A DNA stretch of 64,000 bases. Source: Mycolicibacterium sp. P9-22 (lineage in GTDB: Bacteria > Actinomycetota > Actinomycetes > Mycobacteriales > Mycobacteriaceae). How positions within the stretch are numbered: position 1 is the first letter of the stretch; each line of letters opens with the position of its first letter. The stretch is taken from the NCBI RefSeq assembly GCF_008329585.1, contig NZ_NPKP01000010.1, positions 142,115 through 206,114 of the forward strand, read 5' to 3'. The position numbers were made by a program, and so were the translations under genes. The notes under the pieces were generated by a model. That model was not told the DNA's origin. It made no database searches and saw only the letters and a program-made list of their open reading frames with translations. This document shows, piece after piece, positions 41,896-50,201 of this stretch.

Positions 41896-41911
41896 TGGAC
41901 TCATGAGTCCA
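41896..41911. promoter_or_regulatory. Perfect 16-bp palindrome over SDR start codon
   Basis: TGGACTCATGAGTCCA is perfectly self-complementary, and the SDR start ATG (41903) is at its centre. In the 24-bp gap between divergent TetR and SDR genes, this is the strongest TetR operator candidate in the window. A bound repressor would block initiation there. Confidence 0.65.
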
Positions 41912-42652
41912 AAGAATACGCGGCTTGCGGGCCGCACAGCACTGGTCACCGGCTCCACCGGCGGTCTGGGCGTGGCCATCGCACACGCCCTCGCCGCCGA
42001 GGGAGCAGCCGTGGTCGTCACCGGCCGCAACAAGGATCGCGGCGACGCCGTCGTGGCCGAAATCCAGGCGTCCGGTGGCCAAGCGAGGTTCGTCGCCGCC
42101 GATCTCGGCGGAGGCGAATCCGAGATCCGCGGCTTGGCGGAGGCCGCCGGACCCGTCGACATCCTGGTCAACAACGCCGGCATCTGGTCCACCCCGCAAC
42201 CCACCGAGCAGATCTCGGAGGCCACCCTGCTGGAGTCCTACCGGGCCAATGTCATCGGGCCGTTCCTGCTCACCGGCGCCCTGGCCCCGGCGATGGCGCA
42301 GCGCGGGCACGGTGCGGTGGTCAACATCGGGTCCATCACCGGCCTGATTGGCGGCGACAAGTCGGCGCTGTACAACTCGACGAAGGCCGCCGTGCACTCG
42401 CTCACCAAATCGTGGGCCGCCGAGTACGGGCCGTCCGGGGTCCGGGTGAACGCCGTCGCCCCCGGGCCGATCGCCACCGAGCGCGCCGCCGAGGCGGCCG
42501 ATCACATCGCGCCGGTGCTGGCCCGCATCCCGTCGCGGCGGATGAGCACCCCCGAGGAGGTCGCCGCGGCGGTGGTCTTCCTGGCCGGTGACGATGCCGC
42601 GAATATCCACGGCGCGGTGCTCAGTGTGGACGGGGGCTGGGCGGCGACGTAA
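41903..42652 (+). CDS. Short-chain dehydrogenase/reductase
   Basis: 249-residue classical SDR oxidoreductase using NAD(P). Cofactor motif TGSTGGLG, NNAG at LVNNAGIW, catalytic YxxxK as YNSTK with a preceding serine in GSITG, and the C-terminal GAVLSVDGGW. The residues after the second strand (TGRNKDR) suggest NADP preference. ATG at 41903 is inside a palindromic operator. Likely repressed by the divergent TetR; substrate unknown. Confidence 0.92.
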   Translation: MSPKNTRLAGRTALVTGSTGGLGVAIAHALAAEGAAVVVTGRNKDRGDAVVAEIQASGGQARFVAADLGGGESEIRGLAEAAGPVDILVNNAGIWSTPQPTEQISEATLLESYRANVIGPFLLTGALAPAMAQRGHGAVVNIGSITGLIGGDKSALYNSTKAAVHSLTKSWAAEYGPSGVRVNAVAPGPIATERAAEAADHIAPVLARIPSRRMSTPEEVAAAVVFLAGDDAANIHGAVLSVDGGWAAT

Positions 42653-42674
42653 CAGATGGCCTAGATTCTGTTAC

Positions 42675-43187
42675 GTGGCTTCTGATACTGCGATCCTCAT
42701 TCTGCGTGTGGTGCTCGGCCTGACCATGGCCGCCCACGGCTACAACAAGTTCTTCGGTGGCGGGCGCATCCCGGGCACCGCGGGCTGGTTCGACAGCATC
42801 GGCATGAAGCCGGGCCTGTTCCACGCCCGTGTCGCGGCCACCACCGAGATCGCCGCCGGCCTCGGTCTGGCGCTGGGCCTGTTGACGCCGGTGCCGGCCG
42901 CCGGATTTGTGGCGCTCATGCTGGTGGCGGCGTGGACGGTGCACCGGCACAACGGCTTCTTCATCGTCAAGGAGGGCTGGGAGTACAACCTGGTGCTCGC
43001 GGTGGCCGCGGTGGCCATCGCCGGCACCGGCGCGGGCCGCTACAGCCTCGATCACCTGCTGTTCTCCGGTACCGATATCGCGTCCTGGCTCTCGGGCTGG
43101 TGCGGCCTGGCCATCGCCGCGGGTCTCGGCCTGCTCGGCGGCATCGGGCAGCTGGTCATCTTCTTCCGTCCCCCGGCCAAGGCCTGA
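42675..43187 (+). CDS. DoxX-family membrane protein
   Basis: 170-residue integral membrane protein of the DoxX family with about four helices: LILRVVLGLTMAAHGYNKFF, IAAGLGLALGLLTPVPAAGFVALMLVAAW, LVLAVAAVAIAGTG and GLAIAAGLGLLGGIGQLVIFF. The early HGYNKFFGGG and the AARVAATTEI-like helix are typical. In mycobacteria one DoxX protein associates with SodA and a sulfurtransferase, but those genes are absent here. GTG at 42675 lies 22 nt after the SDR stop, so it may be co-transcribed. Confidence 0.88.
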   Translation: MASDTAILILRVVLGLTMAAHGYNKFFGGGRIPGTAGWFDSIGMKPGLFHARVAATTEIAAGLGLALGLLTPVPAAGFVALMLVAAWTVHRHNGFFIVKEGWEYNLVLAVAAVAIAGTGAGRYSLDHLLFSGTDIASWLSGWCGLAIAAGLGLLGGIGQLVIFFRPPAKA

Positions 43188-43201
43188 CGTACCTGGCTTT
43201 A

Positions 43202-43214
43202 CGTCAAGATGACG
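43202..43214. promoter_or_regulatory. Inverted repeat before Nudix regulator gene
   Basis: CGTCA-AGA-TGACG, 5-bp arms with a 3-nt centre, lies 12 nt before the gene for a Nudix-HTH regulator. NrtR-type proteins often control their own operons, so this is a candidate operator. Confidence 0.4.
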
Positions 43215-43225
43215 ATTAATCTGGG

Positions 43226-43927
43226 GTGGTGTCGCGCTACGACCCCGGTGAACACCCGTCGGTGGCGGTCACCGTCGACCTGGTGGCCCTGACCATCCGC
43301 GACGACGCATTGTGCGCGCTGGTGATCCGCCGCGGTGAGGAGCCGCATGCCGGACGCTGGGCGCTGCCGGGTGGATTCGTGCGTTCCGACGAGGATCTCG
43401 ATGCGGCGGCGGGTCGGGAACTGGTCGAGGAAACCGGGCTGCCTGCCGACCGGTTGCATCTCGAACAGCTCGGTACTTATGGTGCGCCGCAACGTGACCC
43501 GCGGATGCGTGTCATCACCGTCGCCTATCTCGGCCTGGCTCCCGATCTGCCCCCGCCGACTCCCGGTGGTGGCGCGGCGGGCGCGTGGTGGGTGCCGGTC
43601 GAGCAATTGTCGGGCGCCGCGCTGGCCTTCGACCATGCCGCGATTCTGGCCGATGGCATCGAGCGTGCCCGCGCCAAGATCGAATACACCCCGCTGGCCA
43701 CCGCCTTCTGCGCCGACGAGTTCACCGTCGCAGAGCTGCGCAGGGTCTACGAGATCGTGTGGGGCGCAACACTGGACAGCCGCAATTTTCACCGCAAGGT
43801 GACCGGCGCGCCCGGCTTCCTGGTTCCGGTCGGGCGGACCACCGGTCGTGACGGCGGGCGTCCGGCCCAGCTGTATCGCCGCGGTGAGCTACGACTTCTG
43901 CATCCGCCGATGATGCGCACCGGCTGA
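43226..43927 (+). CDS. NrtR-like Nudix-domain regulator
   Basis: 233-residue protein with an N-terminal Nudix domain and a C-terminal winged-helix domain, the architecture of NrtR repressors of NAD metabolism. The Nudix box is complete and canonical (GFVRSDEDLDAAAGRELVEETGL), so hydrolase activity may be retained, unlike many NrtRs. The C-terminal part has FTVAELRRVYEIVWG ... DSRNFHRKVTGAPGFL, typical of the DNA-binding module. GTG at 43226; GTG 43229 is equally possible. No NAD-biosynthesis gene is adjacent, so its targets are unknown. An inverted repeat just upstream may be its own operator. Confidence 0.85.
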   Translation: MVSRYDPGEHPSVAVTVDLVALTIRDDALCALVIRRGEEPHAGRWALPGGFVRSDEDLDAAAGRELVEETGLPADRLHLEQLGTYGAPQRDPRMRVITVAYLGLAPDLPPPTPGGGAAGAWWVPVEQLSGAALAFDHAAILADGIERARAKIEYTPLATAFCADEFTVAELRRVYEIVWGATLDSRNFHRKVTGAPGFLVPVGRTTGRDGGRPAQLYRRGELRLLHPPMMRTG

Positions 43928-43953
43928 GATGGCCGAAGTGCTGGCGATAAAGC

Positions 43954-43967
43954 TAGAACACGTTCTA
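43954..43967. promoter_or_regulatory. KstR operator upstream of DUF3556 gene
   Basis: TAGAACACGTTCTA is a perfect palindrome matching the KstR consensus TnnAACnnGTTnnA, extended by C/G to 16 bp (43953-43968). It lies 11 nt before the ATG at 43979. This is the best match to a known regulator's site in the window. Confidence 0.85.
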
Positions 43968-43978
43968 GTCTGACCGCC

Positions 43979-45724
43979 ATGGGATTCCTCAAGCAGAACA
44001 CCCCGGTGGTCGATCTGGAGGAGTGGAGCAAGGGCACCCGCGCCGAGAAGATCGTCCCGATGGCCCGGCACTGGGCCGAGGTCGGCTTCGGTACGCCGGT
44101 CGCCTTGCACCTGTTCTACGTCCTCAAGATCCTCGCGTACATCGTGGTGGCCTGGCTGCTGGTGCTCGCCACCACCGACGGGCTCGGCGGATTCACCGAA
44201 TTCTCCTCCTGGTACAACGAGCCGATCCTCTATCAGAAGGTCGTGTTCTACACGATGCTGTTCGAGGTCATCGGCCTGGGCTGCGGGTTCGGCCCGCTGA
44301 ACAACCGGTTCTTCCCGCCGATGGGATCGATCCTGTACTGGTTGCGGCCCAGGACGATTCGGCTGCCGCCGTGGCCCAACCGCATCCCACTGACCAAGGG
44401 CGATGCGCGCGGCCCGGTGGATGTGCTGCTCTACGGGGCACTGCTGGTGATGTTGGTCGTCGCGCTGTTCTCCCAGGGCACCGGGCCGATCGGCGAACTC
44501 GGCACCGAGGTCGGCGTGCTGCCGGTCTGGCAGACCGCGGCGATCCTTGCCCTGCTGGCGCTGGCCGGTTTGCGCGACAAGGTGATCTTCCTGGCCGCCC
44601 GCGGTGAGGTGTACGGGTCGCTGGCGGTCTGCTTTCTCTTCAGCGGCGCCGACATCATCATCGCGGCGAAGCTGGTCTGCCTGGTGATCTGGATGGGTGC
44701 GGCGACCTCCAAACTCAACAAGCATTTCCCGTTCGTCATCTCCACGATGATGAGCAACAACCCCGTCTTCCGCTCGCCCGCCATCAAGCGGAAGTTCTTC
44801 GAGCACTTCCCCGATGACCTGCGTCCGGGCCCGGCATCCCGCTTCATTGGGCACTTCTCCACCGCGATCGAGGGACTGGTGCCGCTGGTGCTGTTCTTCA
44901 GCCACGGCGGGTGGGCGACGGCCATCGCCGCGTTCGTCATGCTGGTCTTCCACTTCGGCATCCTGAGCTCGATCCCGATGGGGGTGCCGCTGGAATGGAA
45001 CGTCTTCATGATGTTCAGCGTGGTGGCGCTGTTCGTGGGCCACCCCGGGATCGGGCTCGGCGACCTGTCCAGCCCGTGGCCGATCGTGTTGCTGGTGGTG
45101 GTGGCCGGCACCGTGGTGCTGGGAAACCTGTTCCCGCGCAAGATCTCCTTCCTGCCCGGTATGCGCTACTACGCGGGCAACTGGGACACCTCGCTGTGGT
45201 GCATCAAGCCCTCGGCGGATGCCAAGATCGCGGCCGGCATCGTGGCGATCGCCAGCATGCCTGCCGCGCAGCTGGAGAAGTTCTACGGCAGCAAGGAAGC
45301 CGCCCAGATCCCGATGTACATGGGATATGCGTTCCGGTCCTTCAATACTCACGGTCGCGCGCTGTTCACCCTGGCGCACCGCGCGATGGCCGGGCACAAC
45401 GAGGACGACTACACCCTCACCGATGGGGAGCGCATGGTCAGCACCGCCATCGGGTGGAACTTCGGCGACGGCCACATGAGCAACGAGCAGTTGGTGGCGG
45501 CGTTGCAGCAGCGCTGCCATTTCGAGCCGGGGGAGGTGCGCATCGTCATGCTCGACGCGCAGCCCATCCACCGGCAGACCCAGCAGTACCGGCTCGTCGA
45601 TGCCGCCACCGGCGAGTTCGAGCGCGGCCATGTCAAGGTCGCCGACATGGTGATCCGTCAACCGTGGGATGACACCGTGCCGGTATATGACGTGCAGACA
45701 ACAGGGCGCACCAGCGCCTCGTGA
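43979..45724 (+). CDS. DUF3556 membrane protein, probable KstR-regulon member
   Basis: 581-residue integral membrane protein of unknown function. Starts MGFLKQNTPVVDLEEWSKGTR, then several hydrophobic helices between about residues 35 and 400 (including LKILAYIVVAWLLVLATT, VLLYGALLVMLVVALF, ATAIAAFVMLVFHFGILSS, IVLLVVVAGTVVLGNLF), and a soluble C-terminal part of about 170 residues with conserved-looking PLWCIKP-like and GDGHMSNEQLV segments. ATG at 43979 is directly preceded by a perfect KstR box. Cholesterol-responsive expression is therefore likely; a transport, membrane-enzyme or ring-catabolism support role is open. Confidence 0.85.
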   Translation: MGFLKQNTPVVDLEEWSKGTRAEKIVPMARHWAEVGFGTPVALHLFYVLKILAYIVVAWLLVLATTDGLGGFTEFSSWYNEPILYQKVVFYTMLFEVIGLGCGFGPLNNRFFPPMGSILYWLRPRTIRLPPWPNRIPLTKGDARGPVDVLLYGALLVMLVVALFSQGTGPIGELGTEVGVLPVWQTAAILALLALAGLRDKVIFLAARGEVYGSLAVCFLFSGADIIIAAKLVCLVIWMGAATSKLNKHFPFVISTMMSNNPVFRSPAIKRKFFEHFPDDLRPGPASRFIGHFSTAIEGLVPLVLFFSHGGWATAIAAFVMLVFHFGILSSIPMGVPLEWNVFMMFSVVALFVGHPGIGLGDLSSPWPIVLLVVVAGTVVLGNLFPRKISFLPGMRYYAGNWDTSLWCIKPSADAKIAAGIVAIASMPAAQLEKFYGSKEAAQIPMYMGYAFRSFNTHGRALFTLAHRAMAGHNEDDYTLTDGERMVSTAIGWNFGDGHMSNEQLVAALQQRCHFEPGEVRIVMLDAQPIHRQTQQYRLVDAATGEFERGHVKVADMVIRQPWDDTVPVYDVQTTGRTSAS

Positions 45725-45833
45725 GCTAAGCGACATGCTTGGTCACGAACCTCTGGACGGACCACGCTTACGCGCATAAGCTCGCCTGAAGTGTCGCATC
45801 GGTGCGGCCCGACAGACGTGAAGGTGACTGACC

Positions 45834-47240
45834 TTGAGTAACTCCATTGCGGTCTTCAACCCATCGAACGAAGAGCAGATCGCCGAGGTCCCCGATTCCG
45901 ACCAGGCGGCCGTCGACGCGGCAGTGGCCCGGGCTCGGGAGACCTTCGAGTCCGGGGTGTGGCGCAAGCTACCCGCCGCGCACCGCGCCGAGGTGCTGTT
46001 TAAGGCCGCCGAGATCATCAAGCGGCGCACCGGGGAACTGGCCGAGATCGAGGCCCGCGACAACGGTATGAATGCGATGGCTGCACAGCAGATCATCAAG
46101 GTCGCCAACGAGATGCTGATCTACTACGCCGGCTGGGTCGGCAAGATCCACGGGGAGTCGGCCAACCTCATCTCCGACGGCCTGCTCGGCCATTTCGAGG
46201 AGTACCACACCTTCACCCAGCTCGAGCCGGTCGGCGTCGTCGGCCTCATCATCCCGTGGAACGGGCCGTTTTTCATCGCGATGCTCAAGGTCGCGCCGGC
46301 CCTGGCCGCCGGCTGCAGCGCCGTCCTCAAGCCCGCCGAGGAGACGCCGCTGTCGGCGCTGAAACTGGAGGAGATCTTCCGTGAGGCGGGGCTGCCCGAC
46401 GGCGTGCTCAACGTCATCACCGGCTACGGCGAGACCGCCGGCGCCGCGCTCACCGCGCATCCGGATGTCGACAAGATCGCCTTCACCGGCTCGACGGAGG
46501 TGGGCCGGCTGATCGTCCGCGCCGCGGCAGGCAACCTCAAGCGCCTGACGCTGGAACTCGGCGGCAAGTCACCGCTGATCATGTTCGACGACGCCAATCT
46601 GGAGAAGTCCATCATGGGTGCGGCGATGGGGCTGCTCGCCGGATCCGGCCAGAACTGTTCCTGCACATCGCGTATCTACGTCCAGCGCAAAATCTACGAC
46701 CGGGTCGTCGAGGGTCTCGCCGGATTCGCGCAGATGCTGCCGATGGGCGGATCCGATGACCCCACCTCGGTGCTCGGGCCGTTGATCAGTGCAAAACAGC
46801 GCACCCGGGTCGAGGGCATCGTCAACGACGGGGTGGCCGGCGGAGCCGAGGTGATCACCGGCGGCAAGGCGCTGGATCGCAAGGGCTATTTCTACGAGGC
46901 CACCATCATCACCAACACCACTCCGGACATGCGGCTGATCAAGGAGGAGATCTTCGGCCCCGTCGGCTCGGTCATCCCGTTCGACGAGGAGGAGGAAGCC
47001 ATCGCCGCCGCGAACGACACCGAATACGGACTGGCCGGTGCGATCTGGACCGAGAATCTCAGCCGCGCCCACCGCGTCGCGAATGCGCTTCGCGGCGGCC
47101 AGATCTGGGTGAACTCCGCCCTTGCCGCGGATCCGTCGATGCCGATCTGCGGTCACAAGCAGTCCGGCTGGGGCGGCGAACGCGGCAAGAAGGGGCTGGA
47201 GGCCTACTTCAACACCAAGTCGGTCTACATCGGAATCTGA
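45834..47240 (+). CDS. NAD-dependent aldehyde dehydrogenase
   Basis: 468-residue aldehyde dehydrogenase oxidising aldehydes to acids. Cofactor region PWNGPFFIAMLKVAPALAAGC, FTGSTEVGR, general base ELGGKSP (Glu241), and nucleophile GQNC (Cys275), with the late EEIFGPVGSVIPF motif. TTG at 45834 is used: it has AAGG about 10 nt upstream and matches the family N-terminus (SNSIAVFNPSNEE), whereas a nearby GTG meets a stop at once. Monocistronic, convergent with the GntR gene. Substrate unassigned; its neighbourhood of lipid and steroid genes makes a catabolic aldehyde likely. Confidence 0.93.
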   Translation: MSNSIAVFNPSNEEQIAEVPDSDQAAVDAAVARARETFESGVWRKLPAAHRAEVLFKAAEIIKRRTGELAEIEARDNGMNAMAAQQIIKVANEMLIYYAGWVGKIHGESANLISDGLLGHFEEYHTFTQLEPVGVVGLIIPWNGPFFIAMLKVAPALAAGCSAVLKPAEETPLSALKLEEIFREAGLPDGVLNVITGYGETAGAALTAHPDVDKIAFTGSTEVGRLIVRAAAGNLKRLTLELGGKSPLIMFDDANLEKSIMGAAMGLLAGSGQNCSCTSRIYVQRKIYDRVVEGLAGFAQMLPMGGSDDPTSVLGPLISAKQRTRVEGIVNDGVAGGAEVITGGKALDRKGYFYEATIITNTTPDMRLIKEEIFGPVGSVIPFDEEEEAIAAANDTEYGLAGAIWTENLSRAHRVANALRGGQIWVNSALAADPSMPICGHKQSGWGGERGKKGLEAYFNTKSVYIGI

Positions 47241-47280
47241 GTGGACCTCACCCGATCAGGCGGGGCGATCCGCGAGCTGC

Positions 47281-48078
47281 TCAGCCCATCACATCGCGGA
47301 CCTTGACGGTCTCGATGCCCTTCAGTAGCAACTCGCGTGCGGTGTCCAGGTGCTTGCGCCAATGTGCCTCGGCGGCCTCGCCGTCGCCGGAACGCATCAG
47401 CGTCATCAGCCGCTTGTAGGACCGCATCAACAGTTCGTAGTCCGACTTGGACAGCGGGCGGTTCTCCTTCATCGCCAAAGCGGTGTGCCGCACCGTGATC
47501 TCGTGCAGCATGCCGGCCATGATGGTCAGCGTCGCGTTGCCGGACAGCTCGACCACCCGCTGATGGAAATCACCGGTGGTCTCGGCCATCCGGCCGGTCT
47601 CGCGTCCGGACGGGACATGCTCGGCGATCATCGTGTCGAGTTCGTCGAAGGCCTCGGTGTTCCCGGTCTCGGTGAGCAACCGGACGGCCATCGGCTCGAT
47701 ACCGGCGCGGGCCGTCATCACATCGGCGATGGTGGCCCCCGACAGCTCGAGCAGCAGACCAGCCGGGCGTGCCACGATCTCGGGGCCGGGTACCCGCACC
47801 CGCGCACCGGTGCGTGAACCGCGGCGCACCTCCACGAGCCGCTCGGATTCCAGCACCCGCACCGCCTCGCGCAGCGTGGGTCGGCTCACCCCGAAATGCG
47901 CCATCAGCTCGGCCTCGTTGGGCAGGAAGTCGCCCTCCTTGAGTTGGCCGTCGACGACCATCCGGCGCAGCGTGCCGGCCACTAATTCGGCCGTCTTCGG
48001 CGACCGGATGGGCGCACCGGCGACCGCCGGGACGGCACTGCGGCCGATCATCGGCGAGAGCGGGGTGCTGCCGGCCAC
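47281..48078 (-). CDS. FadR-type GntR-family regulator
   Basis: 265-residue GntR regulator. The winged HTH spans about residues 28-90 (VAGTLRRMVVDGQLKEGDFLPNEAELMAHFGVSRPTLREAVRVLESERLV), and the C-terminal all-helical FCD domain has the metal/ligand-binding histidines in DFHQRVVELSGN and ITVRHTALA. GTG at 48078 has GAGGGAG upstream. It is divergent from the thiolase operon, whose acyl-CoA intermediates are the probable ligands, and it likely represses that operon and itself. Confidence 0.92.
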   Translation of the reverse strand: MAGSTPLSPMIGRSAVPAVAGAPIRSPKTAELVAGTLRRMVVDGQLKEGDFLPNEAELMAHFGVSRPTLREAVRVLESERLVEVRRGSRTGARVRVPGPEIVARPAGLLLELSGATIADVMTARAGIEPMAVRLLTETGNTEAFDELDTMIAEHVPSGRETGRMAETTGDFHQRVVELSGNATLTIMAGMLHEITVRHTALAMKENRPLSKSDYELLMRSYKRLMTLMRSGDGEAAEAHWRKHLDTARELLLKGIETVKVRDVMG

Positions 48079-48176
48079 GGTGTGACTCCCTCGTGAATAG
48101 GCTGATGTCAGGTGTTCAACTCAGTAAACCATGTTGGCAAACTCGGCGCGTGCAGCTGCGTTCATCCGCCATCTAC

Positions 48177-48190
48177 CAACCAGTAGGTTG
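48177..48190. promoter_or_regulatory. Inverted repeat in GntR/thiolase promoter region
   Basis: CAACC-AGTA-GGTTG lies midway in the 178-bp divergent region. An AGTAAACC direct repeat occurs at 48123-48130 and 48195-48202, and a TATATA run at about 48222 could be a thiolase -10. Any of these may be a GntR site; none matches a known consensus. Confidence 0.4.
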
Positions 48191-48256
48191 ACCTAGTAAA
48201 CCTTCTGCTCTAGTTTCACCTATATATAGCGCCAACCACCTTCGAAGGAGAAGTTC

Positions 48257-49405
48257 ATGGCTGAAGCGGTCATCGTCGAGGCAGTTCGTTCACCGGTCGG
48301 CAAGCGCAACGGCGCGTTGTCGGGTGTGCATCCGGCCGAACTGTCGGCCCAGGTCCTCAACGGCCTGGTGCAGCGTGCCGGAATCGATCCGGGGCTCGTC
48401 GACGACGTCATCTGGGGCTGCGTCATGCAGGCCGGCGAGCAGGCGCTCGATATCGCCCGCACGGCCGTGCTGACCGCCGGATGGCCCGAGACCGTTCCCG
48501 GTGTCACCGTGGACCGCCAGTGCGGCTCCAGTCAGCAGTCGCTGCACTTCGCCGTCGCCGGTGTGGTGGCAGGTCACTACGACGTCGTCGTCGCCGGCGG
48601 TGTCGAGTCGATGTCGCGTACCCCGATGGGCTCCTCGCTGGCCAACGGCGGGCATCCCTACCCGGAGGCCTTCCGGGCGCGCTACGACCACCAGACCCCC
48701 AACCAAGGTGTGGGTGCCGAGATGATCGCCGAGCAGTGGGGCCTGTCGCGCACCCAGCTCGACGAGTTTTCCCTGCGTTCGCATGAGAAGGCGGCTGCCG
48801 CACAGGACTCCGGTGCCTTCAAGGATCAGATTGTCGGCATCACCGACCAGGACGGCAACGTCGTCTTGGAAGACGGTGGCATCCGTCGCGGCGGCACCGT
48901 CGAGTCCATGGCCAACATCAAGTCCGCGTTCAAGGAGGACGGCGTGATCCACGCCGGTAACTCCAGCCAGATCTCCGACGGTTCGGCCGCGCTGCTGATC
49001 ACCTCGGCGGAGAAGGCAAAAGAGCTGGGCCTCAAGCCGATTGCCAAGGTGCACACCGCGGTGCTGGCCGGTGCCGACCCGGTGATCATGCTGACCGCGC
49101 CGATCCCGGCCACCCAGAAGGCGTTGGCCAAGTCCGGGCTGACGGTCGACCAGATCGGTGCCTTCGAGGTCAACGAGGCGTTCGCGCCGGTGCCGCTGGC
49201 CTGGCTGAAAGATATCGGTGCCGACGAGAGCCGGCTGAACCCCAACGGTGGCGCCATCGCGCTGGGCCACCCGCTCGGCGGCTCCGGTGCGCGTATCCTG
49301 ACCACTCTGCTATACCACATGCGGGACAACAACATTCAGTACGGACTGCAGACCATGTGTGAAGGTGGCGGCCAGGCCAACGCAACCATCCTGGAACTGC
49401 TGTGA
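48257..49405 (+). CDS. Acetyl-CoA acetyltransferase (thiolase)
   Basis: 382-residue thiolase for the last step of beta-oxidation, or the reverse condensation. Nucleophile Cys89 in VTVDRQCGSSQQS, histidine in GGAIALGHPLGGSGAR, C-terminal catalytic CEGGGQANA, and the NEAFA loop. ATG at 48257 is preceded by an AAGGAG site. It is first of a thiolase-crotonase-acyl-CoA dehydrogenase operon, overlapping the next gene by 4 nt. FadA6-like in overall appearance, but not assigned. Confidence 0.94.
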   Translation: MAEAVIVEAVRSPVGKRNGALSGVHPAELSAQVLNGLVQRAGIDPGLVDDVIWGCVMQAGEQALDIARTAVLTAGWPETVPGVTVDRQCGSSQQSLHFAVAGVVAGHYDVVVAGGVESMSRTPMGSSLANGGHPYPEAFRARYDHQTPNQGVGAEMIAEQWGLSRTQLDEFSLRSHEKAAAAQDSGAFKDQIVGITDQDGNVVLEDGGIRRGGTVESMANIKSAFKEDGVIHAGNSSQISDGSAALLITSAEKAKELGLKPIAKVHTAVLAGADPVIMLTAPIPATQKALAKSGLTVDQIGAFEVNEAFAPVPLAWLKDIGADESRLNPNGGAIALGHPLGGSGARILTTLLYHMRDNNIQYGLQTMCEGGGQANATILELL

Positions 49406-50199
49406 CGGCGGCCGAGGCGCGCGGCGCGCTCACCGAGCGGCGCGGGAACGTCCTGATCATCACGATCAACCGGCCCGACGCCCGCAACGCCGTCAACGCG
49501 GCGGTGTCCATCGGTGTCGGTGACGCACTGCAGGCCGCGCAGGAGGATCCGGAGGTCCGGGCGATCGTGCTCACCGGCGCCGGCGACAAATCGTTCTGCG
49601 CCGGTGCCGATCTGAAGGCGATCTCGCGCGGGGAGAACCTGTTCCACCCGGATCACCCGGAGTGGGGCTTCGCCGGCTACGTGCGGCATTTCGTCGACAA
49701 GCCGACCATCGCCGCGGTCAACGGCACCGCCCTGGGTGGCGGCACCGAACTGGCCCTGGCCAGTGACCTGGTGGTCGCCGAGGAACGCGCGAAATTCGGT
49801 CTGCCCGAGGTGAAACGCGGTCTGATCGCGGGTGCCGGCGGGGTGTTCCGCATCGTGCAGCAGCTGCCCCAGAAGCTGGCGCTGGAGCTGGTGTACACCG
49901 GCGAACCGCTGTCCTCGGCGGATGCGCTCAAGTGGGGTCTGATCAACAAGGTGGTGCCGGACGGGACCGTCGTCGACGCCGCACTGGAACTGGCCGAGCG
50001 CATCGCGGTCAACGCGCCGTTGGCCGTTCGGGCCAGCAAGCGGGTGTCCTACGGCGCCATCGACGGCATCGTCGCCGCCGACGAGCCGTACTGGAAACAG
50101 ACCTTCGGCGAGTTCGCCACCCTGCTCAAGACCGAAGACGCACAAGAGGGACCGATGGCATTCGCGCAGAAGCGCGAGCCGGTCTGGAAAGCGAAGTAA
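49402..50199 (+). CDS. Enoyl-CoA hydratase (crotonase family)
   Basis: 265-residue crotonase. The oxyanion-hole segments are FCAGADLKAI and GTALGGGTELALASD, and both catalytic glutamates are present: in GGGTELA and in FGLPEVKRGL. So a true hydratase is expected, unlike the paralogue at 58349-59143. GTG at 49402 overlaps the thiolase stop (GTGA). It ends 2 nt before the acyl-CoA dehydrogenase gene. Works with its neighbours in beta-oxidation. Confidence 0.93.
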   Translation: MTAAEARGALTERRGNVLIITINRPDARNAVNAAVSIGVGDALQAAQEDPEVRAIVLTGAGDKSFCAGADLKAISRGENLFHPDHPEWGFAGYVRHFVDKPTIAAVNGTALGGGTELALASDLVVAEERAKFGLPEVKRGLIAGAGGVFRIVQQLPQKLALELVYTGEPLSSADALKWGLINKVVPDGTVVDAALELAERIAVNAPLAVRASKRVSYGAIDGIVAADEPYWKQTFGEFATLLKTEDAQEGPMAFAQKREPVWKAK

Positions 50200-50201
50200 C
50201 A

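Noticed and set aside
43889..45736. A 615-codon frame antisense to the DUF3556 gene
   Set aside because: Histidine-, aspartate- and arginine-rich translation without recognisable motifs. The + strand gene has membrane helices and a KstR box at its start.
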